Source: Cudoniella acicularis (Eukaryota; Ascomycota; Leotiomycetes; Helotiales; Helotiaceae). Taken from it: 55,940 nucleotides of DNA. The DNA lies in contig JAAMPI010000177.1 of the NCBI GenBank assembly GCA_013054445.1, positions 1 to 55,940 of the forward strand, read 5' to 3'. The position numbers were made by a program, and so were the translations under genes. The notes under the pieces are model-generated. The model ran no database searches, was not told where the DNA came from, and was given only the letters and a program-made list of their open reading frames with translations. Every line of letters begins with the position of its first letter. Within the stretch, counting starts at the first letter, position 1. This document shows, piece after piece, positions 33,862 through 45,162 of this stretch.

Positions 33862-35815
33862 ATGACATATGAAGCGAGGCTAGAGGGCCGATTTTATCAA
33901 AACCACGCTATCTCAAAGGGAAGCCGCGATATTCGTCTTCTCTCTCTCCAGCCTGGACATTTCACCGATCCTATCAAGTGCGAAATCCAAAATGCGAATC
34001 TAGATCAAGAGAGTTTGGAATATGAAACATTGTCATACGTCTGGGGACAGAGTGCGATTCGATCATCTATTCTAGTCGAAGGCCAAATGATAGAAGTAAC
34101 TAGGAATGTAGAAAATGCGTTTAGATATCTACGAAAAGAAGACGAGGCTATTACACTTTGGGTTGATGCGCTTTGTATCAACCAGAGGGATAAAGGTGAG
34201 AAGACGCATCAGGTTGGAATGATGGGGGAGATATATAGGAGGTGTTCCGCGGTATATATATGGCTTGGATGTGATGAATATACCATTTCCAAGGATCTGT
34301 CAAGTATGTATATTTACAGTTTGCACCCGCGTGCGCACGCTATCCAAATCCGATAGCAGAGTTAACTAATATTGCTAAGAGGAAAACTCAGATCCTTTCG
34401 AAATTTTCCATCACTTCGCTAGTGACAAGCACCTGTATGAGCTACCGGGCTTCAGGTACAATAACGATACAAAATGTTACGAGTTCACCTCAAGTCCGCC
34501 GATAAACTCGCAATTTCATAACCAATTCTGGACCGGTTTTCACAAGGTTACCCAAAGCCCTTGGTGGACACGGTTATGGACTATCCAAGAAGCGGTACTG
34601 CCACCCAAGGTCCATGTTCTCTACGGCCCCTTCCGCACACCCTGGGAAACCTTCATCCGTTATTACGAAAACTCGGATTACCACTATCTGAGTTGTTGCG
34701 TTCAAGCATTCGATGCCTTGCCACAGCAGTTGGCCGGAGAGTTGGCTACGCATAAATATCAAGTAACCTATATATCCCGAGGTAGAAAGCTATCACTTCG
34801 CGGTTTGCAACCTCCATTTTTCCGTGAGATTGTCCATGCTGGAAGCTTGAACCTGGCCAGCGACCCCCGAGATAGAGTTCTCGGCCTTCTTGGCCTTGCC
34901 AATCCAGAAATATACGGAAGCTTCTTCCCGGATTATACCCTGACGCCGGAAAAGATTTACGAGAGCGCATTTCGCACGATGATACATGAGTACAGAGGAA
35001 ACCCGGAGTGCTTTCTTGGATCCTGGTTTGGCTCTGGTAGCTCAGTGTCTCAGAAAAGTACAGATAATCTTCAAACGGGTGGTCAAGTCTCTAACCTGCC
35101 ATCATGGGTTCCTAATTTTGCGACTTCGATCGATAGGCGACGTTGTAAAGCCGAAAGAAACCGTCTCCAATTGTACAAGTTGTTCTATGTATCACGAGAT
35201 ACGAAGTCAAAACTATCCTTTGGCGACAACTCGACTCTTCACATGTCCGGTCAGCTGGTTACAACAGTCGGTCTTGTCCACGATTTGCCTCAGAATTGGC
35301 GCAGTACTAGAGACTTAATTCAGCAATGCCTGAAAAGTATCGAATCAATCAAGGCTACCCTCGGCTGCAGTGGAGACCTCAAGGCTATCTTACGGGTTAT
35401 TCTGGGAGAACTATTTTACAAGCTTACCACTACTTGGACGGACATCGTGGATATCGTGGAGGATGAAGCATTCTCCTTCGAGGCATTGCTTCAAGCTGGC
35501 GATTCTACCCAGATCAGAAATTTCTCGGAATGCATAGTTACCGCAGTGTGTGGTCAATCTTTCTTCGTAACTGGAGATGGGACCAAATTGATGATGGGAC
35601 TATGTCCACTTCATACACAGGCTGGTGATGAAGTCTGGATATTTTATGGTGGAAATGTACCCTTCGTACTTAGACCTCTGACTGGAGAGAATAAGGAGGA
35701 GGGCTTTTATCGCTTCGTTGGAGACTGTTATCTGCAGGATATTATGTATGGGGAAGCGTTTGATGATAATAGGGACTGGAGTGAGGAGAACGGGCGGCAG
35801 ATTGTAATTAAATAA
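33862..35815 (+). CDS. HET-domain protein 1, about 625 aa
   Basis: Exon 1 is 33862-34303 and exon 2 about 34380-35815; acceptors at 34379 (CTAAG after a CTAAT branch) and 34391 (CTCAG) both keep frame, giving 625 or 621 residues. Residues about 45-190 carry the HET (heterokaryon incompatibility, PF06985) motifs: YETLSYVWG, LWVDALCINQRDKGEKTHQV, EIYRRCSAVYIWLG and, across the intron, WWTRLWTIQEAV. The rest (about 200-625) is the usual poorly conserved C-terminal region with DPRDRVLGLLGLA and a C-terminal GDEVWIFYGGNVPFVLRP...YRFVGDCYLQDIM segment. HET proteins trigger cell death or growth arrest on contact with a different allorecognition type; the partner is not visible here. Confidence 0.88.
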
Positions 35816-36602
35816 TGGCATATATCCCTTCGACTGTTTTCAATCCTGTAAGATGTTATTACAAAAAGGCAATACAACTCTTATTTTACCATGCTTTAAC
35901 TCGTACAATTTGCTCTCTTAAAATATCAACTATTTATTCACCTAACTTTAAGTATCTAGGGCAGCATCGTGGGAAACGGGCTTGAAAATAACCAAAGAGA
36001 TAGTATACTAGTTTATTAAATGGTTAGAATAGGATTTCTTGTTTTTTAATTCTAGTTCTTAAATACTTTCTTTCTTTCTTTCTCTGCTCTTACCTAAAGA
36101 TTTTAGATTTGGAATTTGGGATTCGTAAGCAAGTGAGGTAAGGTAAGTGTGTGGGTAGGTAATAATTAAGTAAGTTTAGGAAGGAAGATGTTTGGAATCT
36201 TTGAAATAGAGAAAAGAGGATTAAATGAGTGTGAGAGAGAAGATTATTATTTCATTCCATCGTATATTTCATATTCATTTCAAGTCATCTATTAACCTAC
36301 TAACATATTATTAAATCAAAAAAATAACAAGATAGCCACCAAAACATAGGAGGTAAGGTCCCGCCTAAGCATCCTAGAAGATGTAGTGCTGTAGGGTACC
36401 CAGCCAGCCAGAACCCAGACGCCAGGTCCATGCAACGTATCGAGTGAGTGTATGTAAAATAAATGAAAAAAAGGAAATAACAGAAAAGGACAGAAAAGGA
36501 AAGGTAAAGCAACGACGCTATTTTTTTGTTTCTTTTTTCTTGGGTTTTGTGTCCCCTCCCCTTCCCCTCCTCATCAACCCACACACAATACCACACAAAC
36601 CC
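35816..36602. other. AT-rich spacer with CTTT microsatellite
   Basis: About 790 bases between convergent genes. It contains a CTTTCTTTCTTTCTTTC tract near 36067 and GT/AG-rich low-complexity DNA. No gene. Confidence 0.5.
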
Positions 36603-37631
36603 TCACAAAATCCTATAATCCCCCTCTTCTTCCTTCCTTCTAATACCGAGCAGAACCTGCAACCTAGCCTCCACCTCCGGGTGATCAAAAACCAACCCCG
36701 TCCAACTCCTACTCCCCATCAACTTCCACTCCCTCTCCCTATCGCCCAAATGCTTCTTCAACCACTCCTTCAGTCCCTCCGCAACCTTATCACTGCAAAG
36801 TATCGCAGCAACAATATCCGTCATCTCCTGCGTGCCCACTTCATCCATCTTTAATCTCCCAAGTGAATATTCGACAACGGATTTGGCGCCCACGTTGTGG
36901 GCAAGGATGTTGAGGGTTACTTCGTCGAGGGGGGAATTGTTTTTGTAGGTCTCGCGGTTGATGAAGGAGATGAGCATTTCGAGGACGCGAGAGGGGAGGA
37001 CTTCTTCTTTTTTTTTGTCCATGTATTTTACGAGGTCGGCTTCGAATTTTGGCGCTTCACTGAGGTAGGAGGCGCGGACTGTGTATACTTTTCCCCGCAC
37101 GGAAATGTCTTTGGTTTTGAAGTCGAAGTCGGATTTGTTGTTTGAATTGGAGGATGATGAGGATGAGCTGTCTTTTTCTTTTTCTTTGGAGGAACTGCTG
37201 GAGCCGGAACAGCAGGGGTAGGTGAGTTCGTGGTGGTGGTGCGAGTGTTGGGGGAGTGGGCGGCTGTATTTCTGCCCGCTGCAGCAGTCGTAGGGTTGTG
37301 AGTGAGGGTGCGAGTAGTGCGCGTGGTCGTCGTAGTAAGGAGGGCGACTGAGTGGCATTCGTCGTGTGGGGACTAGTCCTGGACTCAAGGGATCTCGCAA
37401 AGGCATATCTCGCCAGGGATGAGGACATGCTAGAGTGGCGTTGAGGTAGCTGTCTCCAGCGTGTGGTTGTCGACGTCGGCGTGCGTCAATGTATGGATTT
37501 GACATTGGTGGCATGCCCATCATTCGATCCCATTCTGGGTATGGGCCTCGGATATCTCTCCGGTGTGGTGAGGATATGTTGGCATATAAACCCCGTCGAC
37601 TGTCAGCGAAAGGGGCGAGTTGGGCATTCAT
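36603..37631 (-). CDS. Uncharacterised fungal protein, disordered N-terminus, 342 aa
   Basis: Single exon from ATG at 37631. Residues 1-170 are disordered: Arg/Pro/Tyr/His-rich with a poly-Ser block (SSSSKEKEKDSSSSSS) before residue 170. Residues about 175-265 are ordered and coding-like: ISVRGKVYTVRASYLSEAPKF, VLEMLISFINRETYKN, LAHNVGAKSVVEYSLGRLK. The C-terminus has KEWLKKHLGDREREWKLMGS. The middle resembles the helical layout of a BTB-type adaptor (a short strand pair, then helices ending in a leucine-rich turn), but I cannot name the family. No membrane segment or signal peptide. Purpose unknown. Confidence 0.7.
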   Translation of the reverse strand: MNAQLAPFADSRRGLYANISSPHRRDIRGPYPEWDRMMGMPPMSNPYIDARRRRQPHAGDSYLNATLACPHPWRDMPLRDPLSPGLVPTRRMPLSRPPYYDDHAHYSHPHSQPYDCCSGQKYSRPLPQHSHHHHELTYPCCSGSSSSSKEKEKDSSSSSSSNSNNKSDFDFKTKDISVRGKVYTVRASYLSEAPKFEADLVKYMDKKKEEVLPSRVLEMLISFINRETYKNNSPLDEVTLNILAHNVGAKSVVEYSLGRLKMDEVGTQEMTDIVAAILCSDKVAEGLKEWLKKHLGDREREWKLMGSRSWTGLVFDHPEVEARLQVLLGIRRKEEEGDYRIL

Positions 37632-38278
37632 GATTGATGTATTATGATGGTCGTTTGAAGTAGAAAATAAAATCGAACGAATCTTGTCGATCGGTGAGAA
37701 GCTGAAATAAATTGGAAAGATACCTTCACGTGAGATACTAAGTGGCGAAAATGTCCTCCATCAAGAACGAACGAAGAGCTATATGTGCTCAATTTTTCCC
37801 CACCTTGAGAAAATTGAGGAATGTCGTGCTTTCAACATATCACGTAGTACAGCTGCCGTTGGCATCTGACAAACGGCTACTTGCTATGATCCCCTACCCG
37901 TCTGTCATGTAGCAAAAAACAACGTGTAGATTTCACAGTGGATGCAAAAACTCACTATTGAAGTGCGGATTTCACGTAGGAGGTACAAGCTGCAAGCAAA
38001 CGCCAATAAAATTTCGTAATTAGCCGTGAACCAAAGAGATCGGGGACTATACAAAGAATCGCGAGGTGGAGCATGCAAATGTAACATTGCCACCTCCGAG
38101 AGCAAGCAAAAGCACGCAATGATCCATGAAACCTTTCCACAGATTTCTTTTATCAAAATGCCACTCAGTATGATACGGTCGCACTGAACGTTACTTCCCT
38201 GATTCAGATTGCTGCATGTCGAAGTGTACAGAAATAGTCGCACCGTGATTTGCCCCTTCCATTCGGTTGTCACTCCAG
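37632..38278. other. Spacer
   Basis: About 650 bases. The minus-strand frame 37905-38273 has no family features and lies directly past the stop of the Mpv17 gene, so it is probably 3' untranslated DNA. Confidence 0.4.
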
Positions 38279-39188
38279 CTAGTATTTTGGTCCAGGTCCA
38301 CCAGGAGGGGGGTAATCATCGGGCCTTCCTCCTCGCTCGTCCTGGTATCTCTTGCGAAGGGCTGCGAGACGCTTCTTCTTTGTGACTGAGTTGACATATG
38401 TACCAATGACGAAGCCGATAATGTTGAAGAAGGGAACCCAGGTGTGTTCGGGAAGGAATTTCTGTGCGAAGGCAAGGCACAATGGTGAAGAGATCCAGCT
38501 GACCTTCATGACAGGCATGAAACCGGCTTTCCATGTAGCATGAACTTGATGAATCGTCTTTGCGCCAGCAATGACGGCCATCGAGACCAGGTGAGACGCT
38601 GTTCTGGATGGGGGCAATGCTTTACAACGGGTTAGCGCTACTGCAACTCGATTGAATTCGTGCATCACTACTTACCACCAAGTTGGACACGATAATCTGG
38701 AGGATCTTAGCTTTGAGACTCGTACGGCCGGCGAACAATTTTTGGAGGATGCTGATCAGGACATGACCAAGGGGCGCGCTGATGAAGGCTCCGTACGCTG
38801 CCATCTTCGGGACTCGCGTGGTGAAGTAGTGTCCATTCTTGTTGCGGTCTTTTGCGATCCACGATGCGAGAATTTCTTGAAGTGCAGATAGAGTACCAGA
38901 TGTCAGCATCTTCGTCCGCAGCGGGTTCGTCTGAAGCTGCTTAAGGTATGCCTGTAGAAACCGTAGCCACCGTTAGAATGAGGCCATTGCCATGCTCCCT
39001 CCCCACTTTCCGGGTCGATCACGTACCGCTAGGTATCCCTTTGTGCCAATATTTCCCTTGCCGCCTGTCAATGCTGTGCCAATCTCATCAACCAGGTCAT
39101 GCTTCCCACCAGACAAGTTGTTGATGCCCGTGGCGCCGGCGACACCAGCCGTCTGTTTGATCGTATCTTTCTCGAACTTGACCGACAT
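38279..39188 (-). CDS. Mpv17/PMP22-family membrane protein with apparent frame break
   Basis: Minus-strand exon 1 is 39188-39027, intron 75 bases (GTACGT...CTACAG), exon 2 38951-38676, then GTAAGT. Exon 3 ends at the stop at 38279. The protein matches the peroxisomal/mitochondrial Mpv17/PMP22 family: YLKQLQTNPLRTKMLTSGTL at the start of exon 2, GPLGH-type APLGHVLISILQ, and in exon 3 AGAKTIHQVHATWKAGFMPVMKVSW and FLPEHTWVPFFNIIGFVIGTYVN. Four hydrophobic helices. Exon 2 ends in phase 0, but no acceptor gives the exon 3 frame. The string PIQNSV expected here lies in one frame and LVSMAVIAGA in another, about one extra base apart. Either a small insertion or a base error in the assembly breaks the gene. 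Intact otherwise. Confidence 0.75.
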
Positions 39189-41124
39189 GGCGAGAGTGAG
39201 ATGTGACGAGGATCAGGGGATCAAAGAGGTCTGCTTTGGATCGAGTATCAGTAAGGTGATCGAGTACAAAACTGGATTTGGGGATCCATGGATGGCCGGT
39301 GAGGTTGAGCTCTGCTGTTTACCAGCGCCGACCGCGAGGCCGAGGTACTGGCAACCAGGGGTGAGCTCGGTGTTGACGGGTGAACACCACGCGCAGGGCG
39401 ACGAACAGCAGCTGAAGGATGCGCAGACTGACCTTTCAATGCATGCGCACTGGACTGCTCGTGATGGGGCTGCGAGCAATTGAAAGCGATGGTGATGGCG
39501 ACCTCGACGTCGATGCGATAGAGATGTTGTTATTTGTCGCGGAAAAGCAATTCCCATCTGCGAGCGAAAGAGAGGAGGTCGCGGGGCCCTACTAGCGAGC
39601 AGGGATGCGACGCGGCTGGAAGGACAGAATCCAGACGGAGGTTGCGCTGGCGACAACACCAACCAACCTCCTCACTCACCGCAAAATTCACTTCGCGATG
39701 CCCAGCAAGAATGTCGATCTTTCCCACTGGCCCGCTGCGAGGACAGCAGCATTGTAGCATTATCGTAACATTGCACTGGAATCCCATCAATAGGGGGTCT
39801 TCGCAGTAGCATCAGTATCCACCAATATCGCAATTTCTCCTGCTGCAGTGCTGACCGCCGTTGACTGCTTGAGGTGGGTGCTGCATGACCATGCATAAAA
39901 TCCCGTTTATTGCAGGACGTGCAGCCAGTTGGAGCTTGATGGTCATCGATCATGTTCTCCGAGTGAAAATATACTCACCAACCTTTTACTTCATCTGAAC
40001 TAGCAACTCGATACTCGACATATAGAGAAGCAAGACCAACTTATCAAATGACTCTACGTAAGGAGACCTCCAAGAAGGAAGAAGACCTTTTCAAGGCACT
40101 ATCTACTCGAAGCGTTCGACTCTCAACCTCACATAATTTTAACTTTGTATTATTGCTAGCCTCATATGTTCTTCATGTTGGCATTCCACCCTCATATTAT
40201 TGTTGGGATGTATCCTGAGTGTTATTATCTGAATTACTGCGTTATTTGTAAACTTTGATTTTGATGTAAGATTATATCCTTATCTCCTCATTTGCATTGT
40301 TCACATTATCTTTGAGGCATTTATGCTTGTTGTTTCCAAGTCATAGAGTCATGATAATTCTCTTGGAGTTCATTGTCGTCGAAGCATTTGATTCTTTTTG
40401 TGTTGTGCTTCAATCTAATTCCATTTCCAACTTTGCTGATCAGTCAAGAAAGGTTGGCATGACTCGCACTAACACTTATCTAGTTGTGAGTCTTCTGAAG
40501 GTTTTGTTGATGCTATACAGGAGTTCATGGTTACTAGCAGCTCAAGGGAGATTATTGAGAAGAAAGACTAGTAAGTTCTACATTCACCAAGGCCATGAGC
40601 TAAAGACTATCTAGATAGTGTGACGTTTTTAAACACAGTATTCCCCGCACCAAGTCTATCTGTCTCGTTATGTGGATGAGTTGTTCACTATGTCCTGTAT
40701 CCTGTTTCTGCTTTAGTGACCAGTACCGGAAGAGCTAGATGGGCTCTTATCTCACTGTGCTGGCTCTCAGCCATTTGCTCTCGCTTGTTTACACTCGCTT
40801 GCCGATATAAGTCTTGATTGAATCCCCTTTAACCCCCAGAACTTCAACCAACCGATTCACCACTCCTCCCGTCATCGCCTTCAACTTTGATAGTCGCGTC
40901 ATTGTATTTAATGACGAGAGCACAAGGATACTAGATAAGACTTTCTCTATAGTATCTCCCAAGTTCCAAGCCCAACACTTCATCAAGGCTCCGATATCCA
41001 AAGATATCAAGCCTTTCACATCTGCGTCGCGTCCAATCCACTAGTCCGTCAAAACACTCACGATCCCGAACCCGAAGTTAACTACCAACCCGAACTCAAC
41101 CTCAAAACCAACTAACAATCCAAA
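39189..41124. other. 1.9 kb spacer, partly AT-rich
   Basis: Mpv17 promoter on the left, then AT-rich DNA (about 39960-40800) with no recognised gene or repeat. Frames at 40297-40614 (plus) and 40789-41044 (both strands) lack features. Confidence 0.4.
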
Positions 41125-42761
41125 ATGGGCTCTTCTACATCAAGCAGCAAGTCAGAAGCTCCGTCACAAAAAATCCTAGCTGTCACCAAGCGGTACCGTC
41201 TCGGCAGCTCCAAACACGGCCAATGCACCCACCTCACCATGACGCGTCTCTACACTGATGAGTTTCGCTGCTCAGTCTGTTTCCGAGAGGGTTCATTGGG
41301 CTGGCTCTGGAGGTGCACTCAAGATCGGGAACTTCTCTTGGAGGATGATTTGGATCGCGGATTCGTTGTGCGTAGATACATCCACTCTTCCCTCCCATTA
41401 GTATTTCCAAATCATCTAATGTGTTTTGCAGGAGAAATTTGACGATCTCAACGAGAATTTTGAGCTGTCCAAGGCGCCGAAGAAGAGAAGTCCTGCCGCA
41501 CGGATGTCGAAGTTGAGTTTCTTGGAGGAGATTAGCGATGAAGAACTCAAGAATTATTCCAGCGCACAAGTACACCAAATCCTGAAGCAAAGATCCGACG
41601 TACGTTCTTTCCACTCTCTCCAATTTCAACCTCGTTCCCTTATCTTTTTAAAAAGAAAACCTTCCTAACACACGTTTCTTAGCTCCTGGACACCATCGCC
41701 ACCATCGCCACCTCAACAGCTCTCCACAACTCCCTCAACCCAGACCAAGAAACACAAGAGAAACTCTACGCCTCACCCACCACCTCCCATACAAACAACA
41801 ATAACGACCGCAACTCGCTCTCACCATCCCGCCACCCCTCCAAAGCTATCAAGAAACCATGGATGCCCTTGAGAGGAGGAGAGTGCCAATTCAAATGCTG
41901 CCACCACTGCCGACCCACGCTGCTGGACCGCTCATACCTGAGCTTAAAACGCTGTAGTAGATGGCGATGTGCCCATGACTGCTATTATGGGTTTTGGGTT
42001 CCATTTGAAGAAGGAGAGACCTGTTGCGGATGTGGATGTTGTGAAGGGTTTGGGATTGAGGCCTTGCCCTGTCACACCTGTGAGTTGCTTGTTATCTTTT
42101 TGTCCGTTTTGTTAGTGGGATGGAATTGGATGGGATGGGATGTAGCTGACTGACTGTTGAAACATAGAAGCAGGAAATGCAAGAGAAGACAAGTCGACAA
42201 TCCCTCCTCTCAAATAGAACAGCAGATTCAACGACTTCCACTATGCCATCAATCGGACTCGGTATCTTAGGCACGGAGCGACCTCACACCCACATCCCAT
42301 CCATCGCTACAGTCCTCACAGCCAACAAAGGCGCAACAAGTGTGGCCCCACCACCAGGCTTCCCCCCTCAAACCCACCGTCCTCTCCCAATTTTGCCATA
42401 TGAATCTACCACTACCACTTCTATCAAAGCCGAAGACAACACCGGAGCAAACACGAATAAACCACTCCCCAATCTCCCAAATACCAAACCACACCTCACC
42501 ATCTCCACCAATACTTACCACCCCTCTCGCCCGGAACTTCCTCTGAGACAAATGCCCTCCTTCTCCCGCGCCTGCACCACTCCCCTGCCATTAAGCACAG
42601 CCGAAGAAGAAGAGTTGATGGGTAGACCACTGACACCAATGGAGAAAGACGAGGCGTCTAAAGGAAAATTCGGGAATTTACCACTAGACGTTGGGACTGG
42701 GGTTGCGGTTACGGAGGAGGGCGTCGGTGGTCATTGGGCGGATGTCGTTACGCAGTTTTAG
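41125..42761 (+). CDS. Cysteine-rich conserved fungal protein, about 448 aa
   Basis: Exons 41125-41367, 41432-41599, 41683-42079 and about 42223-42761. The first two introns are 64 and 83 bases with good ends. The last (GTGAGT...AACAG, 143 bases) is chosen because nearer acceptors create a stop or shift frame. The N-terminus has HLTMTRLYTDEFRCSVCFREGSLGWLWRCTQDREL, then a helical region (SKLSFLEEISDEELKNYSSAQV...QILKQR). Around residues 204-270 lies a dense cysteine region: CQFKCCHHCRP, LKRCSRWRCAHDCYYGFW, CCGCGCCEGFG. This could bind zinc or metal. The C-terminal 180 residues are disordered, Pro/Thr-rich, ending in VTEEGVGGHWADVVTQF. A conserved Pezizomycotina protein of unknown role; I recognise the pattern but no name. 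Confidence 0.72.
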
Positions 42762-43100
42762 ATGTGTTAGGGAGGAAGGAAGAGGTTGTTTTTTTCTTCT
42801 TCTTTTTGTGAGAGTTTGGGATTGCGTGCCCGATACCGATACATTGATTTGATGGCTGGATGGCTGGGAGATGAGCTTTTGAGTGGAGGAGGGTGTGATT
42901 TTGAAAGAGAGTTGAGTTGAGTTGAGGATGGATAGAGAATGGACTTTACACGGCCGTGGCTTTAGAGGGTCATGATATTATTGCATGAGTACCTCTCCTC
43001 GCATTAGACGACTTCTCGCTGCGGTGAACACCGAGTATAGATCAGGGGAGAGAAACTGTGTAAATAATTATGTATAAGTAATTATAATTATTTGCCTTTT
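42705..43100 (+). repeat. 3' end of the cysteine-rich gene, left copy of a duplicated segment
   Basis: This segment (last 19 codons, stop and 3' DNA down to an AT-rich GTAAATAATTATG stretch) has a diverged copy at 44695-44990. Shared runs include GTTACGGAGGAGGG, GTTACGCAGTTTTA, GAGAGTTTGGGATT, GCCCGATAC, GGGAGATGAGCTTT and GAGTATAGAT/AAGTATAGAT. Confidence 0.65.
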
Positions 43101-43649
43101 TAAATTACTACTTACTGTCTTACACTATGTATCTCTCTTCTCTTTTATTTATTTTTTCTTTCTTTAGCTAAACTATCTTTCTATTTACTTATTAAGAATT
43201 GTATTATCTCAACTTCCTTTTCCTCTATATATTTTAACATTTAACATTCATTTTGTCTAAGCAGTTTAAGTTTAGTACTCGAGTGCCACAATCGGGAGAT
43301 GGCCTGTTACAGGGGTGTTCCTCTCGGATTACCAACGAAATTACCAGCTAAGAGCCGTCTTGGAGCCATCTTGACATCTTGCACTCATTTGGATAGGGCG
43401 CAAACTACCTCGGTAAGGTTAGTCCAAGGACCACCAAACCTCGAGCGACCCAGATTCAACTTTGCAATAATTCCGCAAGCAATACGCAACACCAACTATA
43501 CTACGCCTTGCCCAGTCTCCACAGAGGCAAAATCATATCTTTAGTTGACTTCCCTTCCATAGGTATCACAATCGAGAAAGAATTCCAAACCAGGCCGGAC
43601 AAGAAAAATCATCAGCAACTCAGCTCAAGAAGTTTTCATTTCACACGCC
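43101..43649. other. AT-rich spacer
   Basis: About 550 bases, strongly AT-rich to about 43280, then a leader-like stretch before the next gene. No features recognised. Confidence 0.45.
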
Positions 43650-44678
43650 ATGTCCCTTCTTGTCAAGGAAGATTCTGGTCGAGAGCGATACTCTCGAGAT
43701 CTCATGTACGCTTCTCAGAGAGAATGGGAAAAGCATTGTCGACGGGTCGCCGAAGACCACTTCTGGCGCTATCCCTTGATCATATCCTCATCCAGCCTCC
43801 CGATCTGCGAACTTTCGCCCGTGCATATTCTCGACAGCTGCAATAAAGCAGTTGCCATTTATTGGACTGCCAAACCAAACAGGGCGCCTTTCTCGCCAGA
43901 CAGCAACTATGCCGGACCCGAGGAGATTTTCAACGTCATCTACCCACAGTGGTGGTTCGTCAAGGGCCACAATACTGATATCGAGTTTGGACGTAATTTC
44001 GCCAAGTTGGTTCGTCTGGACGGTCCTGGGATACCTTCGACAGACGATGTCTCAATAACGCACCAATCTCTTTGTGATGAAATTATGAAGTCAAAAAAAA
44101 CCTTCGAAGATGAGGCTCTTCTGGCACGTGCACGGGAAACCAGTCAACTGGAAGTTTTTGGGATATACGAGGCGGACATTGACTTGCAATATCACCAAGA
44201 GTATCGAATGCGCCCTCTATTTCGAGCCTTGTTAATCATTGCCGACGACGCCAACCAACGCAGTCGAAAGTTCAAGGTGCATCTGGTCCGGACTGGGTAT
44301 GAAAACGGCTTGAGCGCTCCTATCGATTTCAAAAGTCTCGACTCGGATATCATTTTGTCGCAGAGCGAAGATGGGAACATGGTGACCGTCTATTTGCAGT
44401 CAGCAATCAAATTTGTCATGGAGCTTGAGGAAAAGGAGATGCGGGCTTGTCTACACTTGTATGATGATGTAGAAGCGCAGGAAAAGCTCGCAGCTGAGAG
44501 ATGGAAACACCTTCTGGAAGATGGTTATAAAAGAGAGCAACCTAAAGGACCACGTTCTACTTGGATAAAGCTTTCGGTTGGTGAGGAACCAGTCGTGGCT
44601 ATCACGGCATCGTCGCAGATGTATACTAAACGGCTACGAGAGGATCCTGCTGTGAGAAAATTCAAATTGGCTGTGTAG
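43650..44678 (+). CDS. Uncharacterised protein, 342 aa
   Basis: Single exon with a good start context (CGCCATGTC). No family recognised. Visible features: an acidic/basic soluble protein with a tryptophan-rich middle (IYPQWWFVKGHNTDIEFGRNF), AIYWTAKPNRAPFSP, a long charged helix near residues 160-180 (KTFEDEALLARARETSQ), and a C-terminal helix-rich part (FVMELEEKEMRACLHLYDDV). No signal peptide or membrane segment. It lies between the two copies of the neighbouring gene's 3' end, so it may have arrived or been trapped by that duplication. Confidence 0.65.
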   Translation: MSLLVKEDSGRERYSRDLMYASQREWEKHCRRVAEDHFWRYPLIISSSSLPICELSPVHILDSCNKAVAIYWTAKPNRAPFSPDSNYAGPEEIFNVIYPQWWFVKGHNTDIEFGRNFAKLVRLDGPGIPSTDDVSITHQSLCDEIMKSKKTFEDEALLARARETSQLEVFGIYEADIDLQYHQEYRMRPLFRALLIIADDANQRSRKFKVHLVRTGYENGLSAPIDFKSLDSDIILSQSEDGNMVTVYLQSAIKFVMELEEKEMRACLHLYDDVEAQEKLAAERWKHLLEDGYKREQPKGPRSTWIKLSVGEEPVVAITASSQMYTKRLREDPAVRKFKLAV

Positions 44679-44694
44679 TTGTTCAGATTAAATT

Positions 44695-44990
44695 ACTGGT
44701 TACGGAGGAGGGTGTTGGGGATCACCGGACGGATGTTGTTACGCAGTTTTAGGGGGGATGGGAAAATGGAATGGGAGGAGGGAGGGAATAGAGAGGGTTT
44801 GTGAGAGTTTGGGATTTCTTTTTGAGGAGGCCCGATACTGATTAAGTGATCGGATGGTTTCGTGGCGTGTTGGGAGATGAGCTTTGTTATGGCATTGGAT
44901 GAGTGCCTTACAGTGAATAGACATCTAGCCAAGTATAGATTAAGGAGAAAAACCATGTAAATAGAAATGAAAAAGTAATTATAAAATTTA
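44695..44990 (+). repeat. Right copy of the duplicated 3'-end segment
   Basis: Begins GGTTACGGAGGAGGG and encodes VTEEGVGDHRTDVVTQF before a stop, against VTEEGVGGHWADVVTQF in the left copy at 42705. Homology continues past the stop into the 3' region (GAGAGTTTGGGATT, CCCGATACTGATT, GGGAGATGAGCTTTG, AAGTATAGATTAAGGAGA). Without its own upstream exons it is not a gene. Confidence 0.65.
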
Positions 44991-45162
44991 CTTTCTAAAA
45001 TCACTACCCTGTTCTAGCCTGGCGCCACTGTATACTCTTAGTTCTACTAATATATGTAAACTGTTTTTAAACTCTCTTTTTATTTCATTTGTTTGTCATA
45101 TATCTAAAATTTGTTTCATGAAAATAATAAAAAAGAAATTCTATTGTTACGTTTTGGTGTTC

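Noticed and set aside
36061..36085. CTTT tandem tract
   Set aside because: Ordinary microsatellite, no sign of function.
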